A stretch of DNA of 62,450 nucleotides from UBA7887 sp964408735 (GTDB lineage Bacteria; Pseudomonadota; Alphaproteobacteria; UBA7887), in contig CAYPAX010000013.1 of the NCBI GenBank assembly GCA_964408735.1, positions 1 to 62,450 on the forward strand, read 5' to 3'. Of this stretch, positions 62,359 through 62,450 are shown piece by piece (the stretch's first letter is position 1; every line of letters starts with the position of its first letter). Made by a program: the position numbers and the translations under genes. The notes beneath the pieces are model-generated. The model made no database searches and had not been told where the DNA came from. It worked only from the letters and a program-made list of their open reading frames with translations.

Positions 62359-62450
62359 ATGACGGCAGTTCGCCAATGGCTCGAAGGTTTGGACCTCGGT
62401 GAGTACACCGACGCGTTCGTCGAAAACGCTATCGACTTAGAGGTCTTAGC
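62359..62450 (+). CDS. partial: N-terminal SAM domain, probably of an adenylate/guanylate cyclase
   Basis: The ATG at 62359 opens a frame that runs off the window after 30 codons. The peptide starts MTAVRQWLEGLDLGEYTDAF and continues VENAIDLEVL, the pattern of a SAM domain as found at the N-terminus of many bacterial class III adenylate cyclases with TPR repeats. The rest of the protein is outside the window, so the cyclase assignment is an inference. Confidence 0.6.
   Translation, partial: MTAVRQWLEGLDLGEYTDAFVENAIDLEVL

Noticed and set aside
62046..62402. 118-codon open frame between pckG and the final gene
   Set aside because: The product is Arg/Ser-rich with no family pattern, has no clear ribosome-binding site, and overlaps the SAM-domain gene in another frame.

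Overview
The window is chromosomal DNA from a GC-rich alphaproteobacterium, by eye about two-thirds G+C. The protein families and gene neighbourhoods are alphaproteobacterial: def-fmt-truA, mutS-glnD-murJ, phoR-pstSCAB-phoU-phoB, rph-rdgB-hemW next to hrcA-grpE, and a lipoprotein divergent from rsmI-yraN-BON-gshB. A free-living member of a Rhodospirillales-like group is likely, but no rRNA is present to confirm this. No tRNA, rRNA, CRISPR array, transposase, integrase or phage gene was found. Coding density is very high.

Layout. 1-9.4 kb: an exported amidohydrolase, truA/fmt/def, rmuC, a hydroxypyruvate reductase-like enzyme, two tandem GYF_2 membrane proteins and murJ. 9.4-17.3 kb: glnD and mutS, divergent from the malic enzyme maeB. 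17.3-24.8 kb: a complete phosphate-starvation locus with a Pho box before pstS. 24.8-32.2 kb: ald, an AmpG-like permease with a PfkB-family kinase, a TetR gene carrying a palindrome at its start codon, an EI24 protein, and hemW/rdgB/rph. 32.3-38 kb: the heat-shock group hrcA, grpE, dnaK, dnaJ, then dapB. 38-46.8 kb: an EamA transporter, a DUF2244 protein, nth, a PBP-activator-like lipoprotein, rsmI, yraN, a BON protein, gshB, a DCC-DUF4166 fusion and comM. 46.9-53.7 kb: pyrE, a LolA-like protein coupled to a shortened TAXI-type binding protein, a glutamine-amidotransferase-like hydrolase, xth, an MFS permease, an OmpR-type regulator, DUF427 and a RibA whose N-terminal domain looks like a dead RibB. 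53.8-62.45 kb, the most unusual part: an unknown gene with a near-consensus sigma-54 promoter, an exported Vgb-like protein with a haem-c motif, a SDR/TetR pair divergent from a split B12-dependent acyl-CoA mutase with an atypical substrate pocket, GTP-dependent PEP carboxykinase with a structured leader, and the first 30 codons of a SAM-domain protein that is probably an adenylate cyclase.

The best candidate for an undescribed system is the mutase cluster at 56.4-59.9 kb. It has separate B12-binding and catalytic subunits, a palindromic TetR-type operator and an SDR. It lacks the tyrosine and arginine that methylmalonyl-CoA mutase uses for its substrate. A second unusual feature is architectural: eight of the nine convergent gene pairs overlap tail to tail by 4-37 bp, leaving no room for terminators between them.
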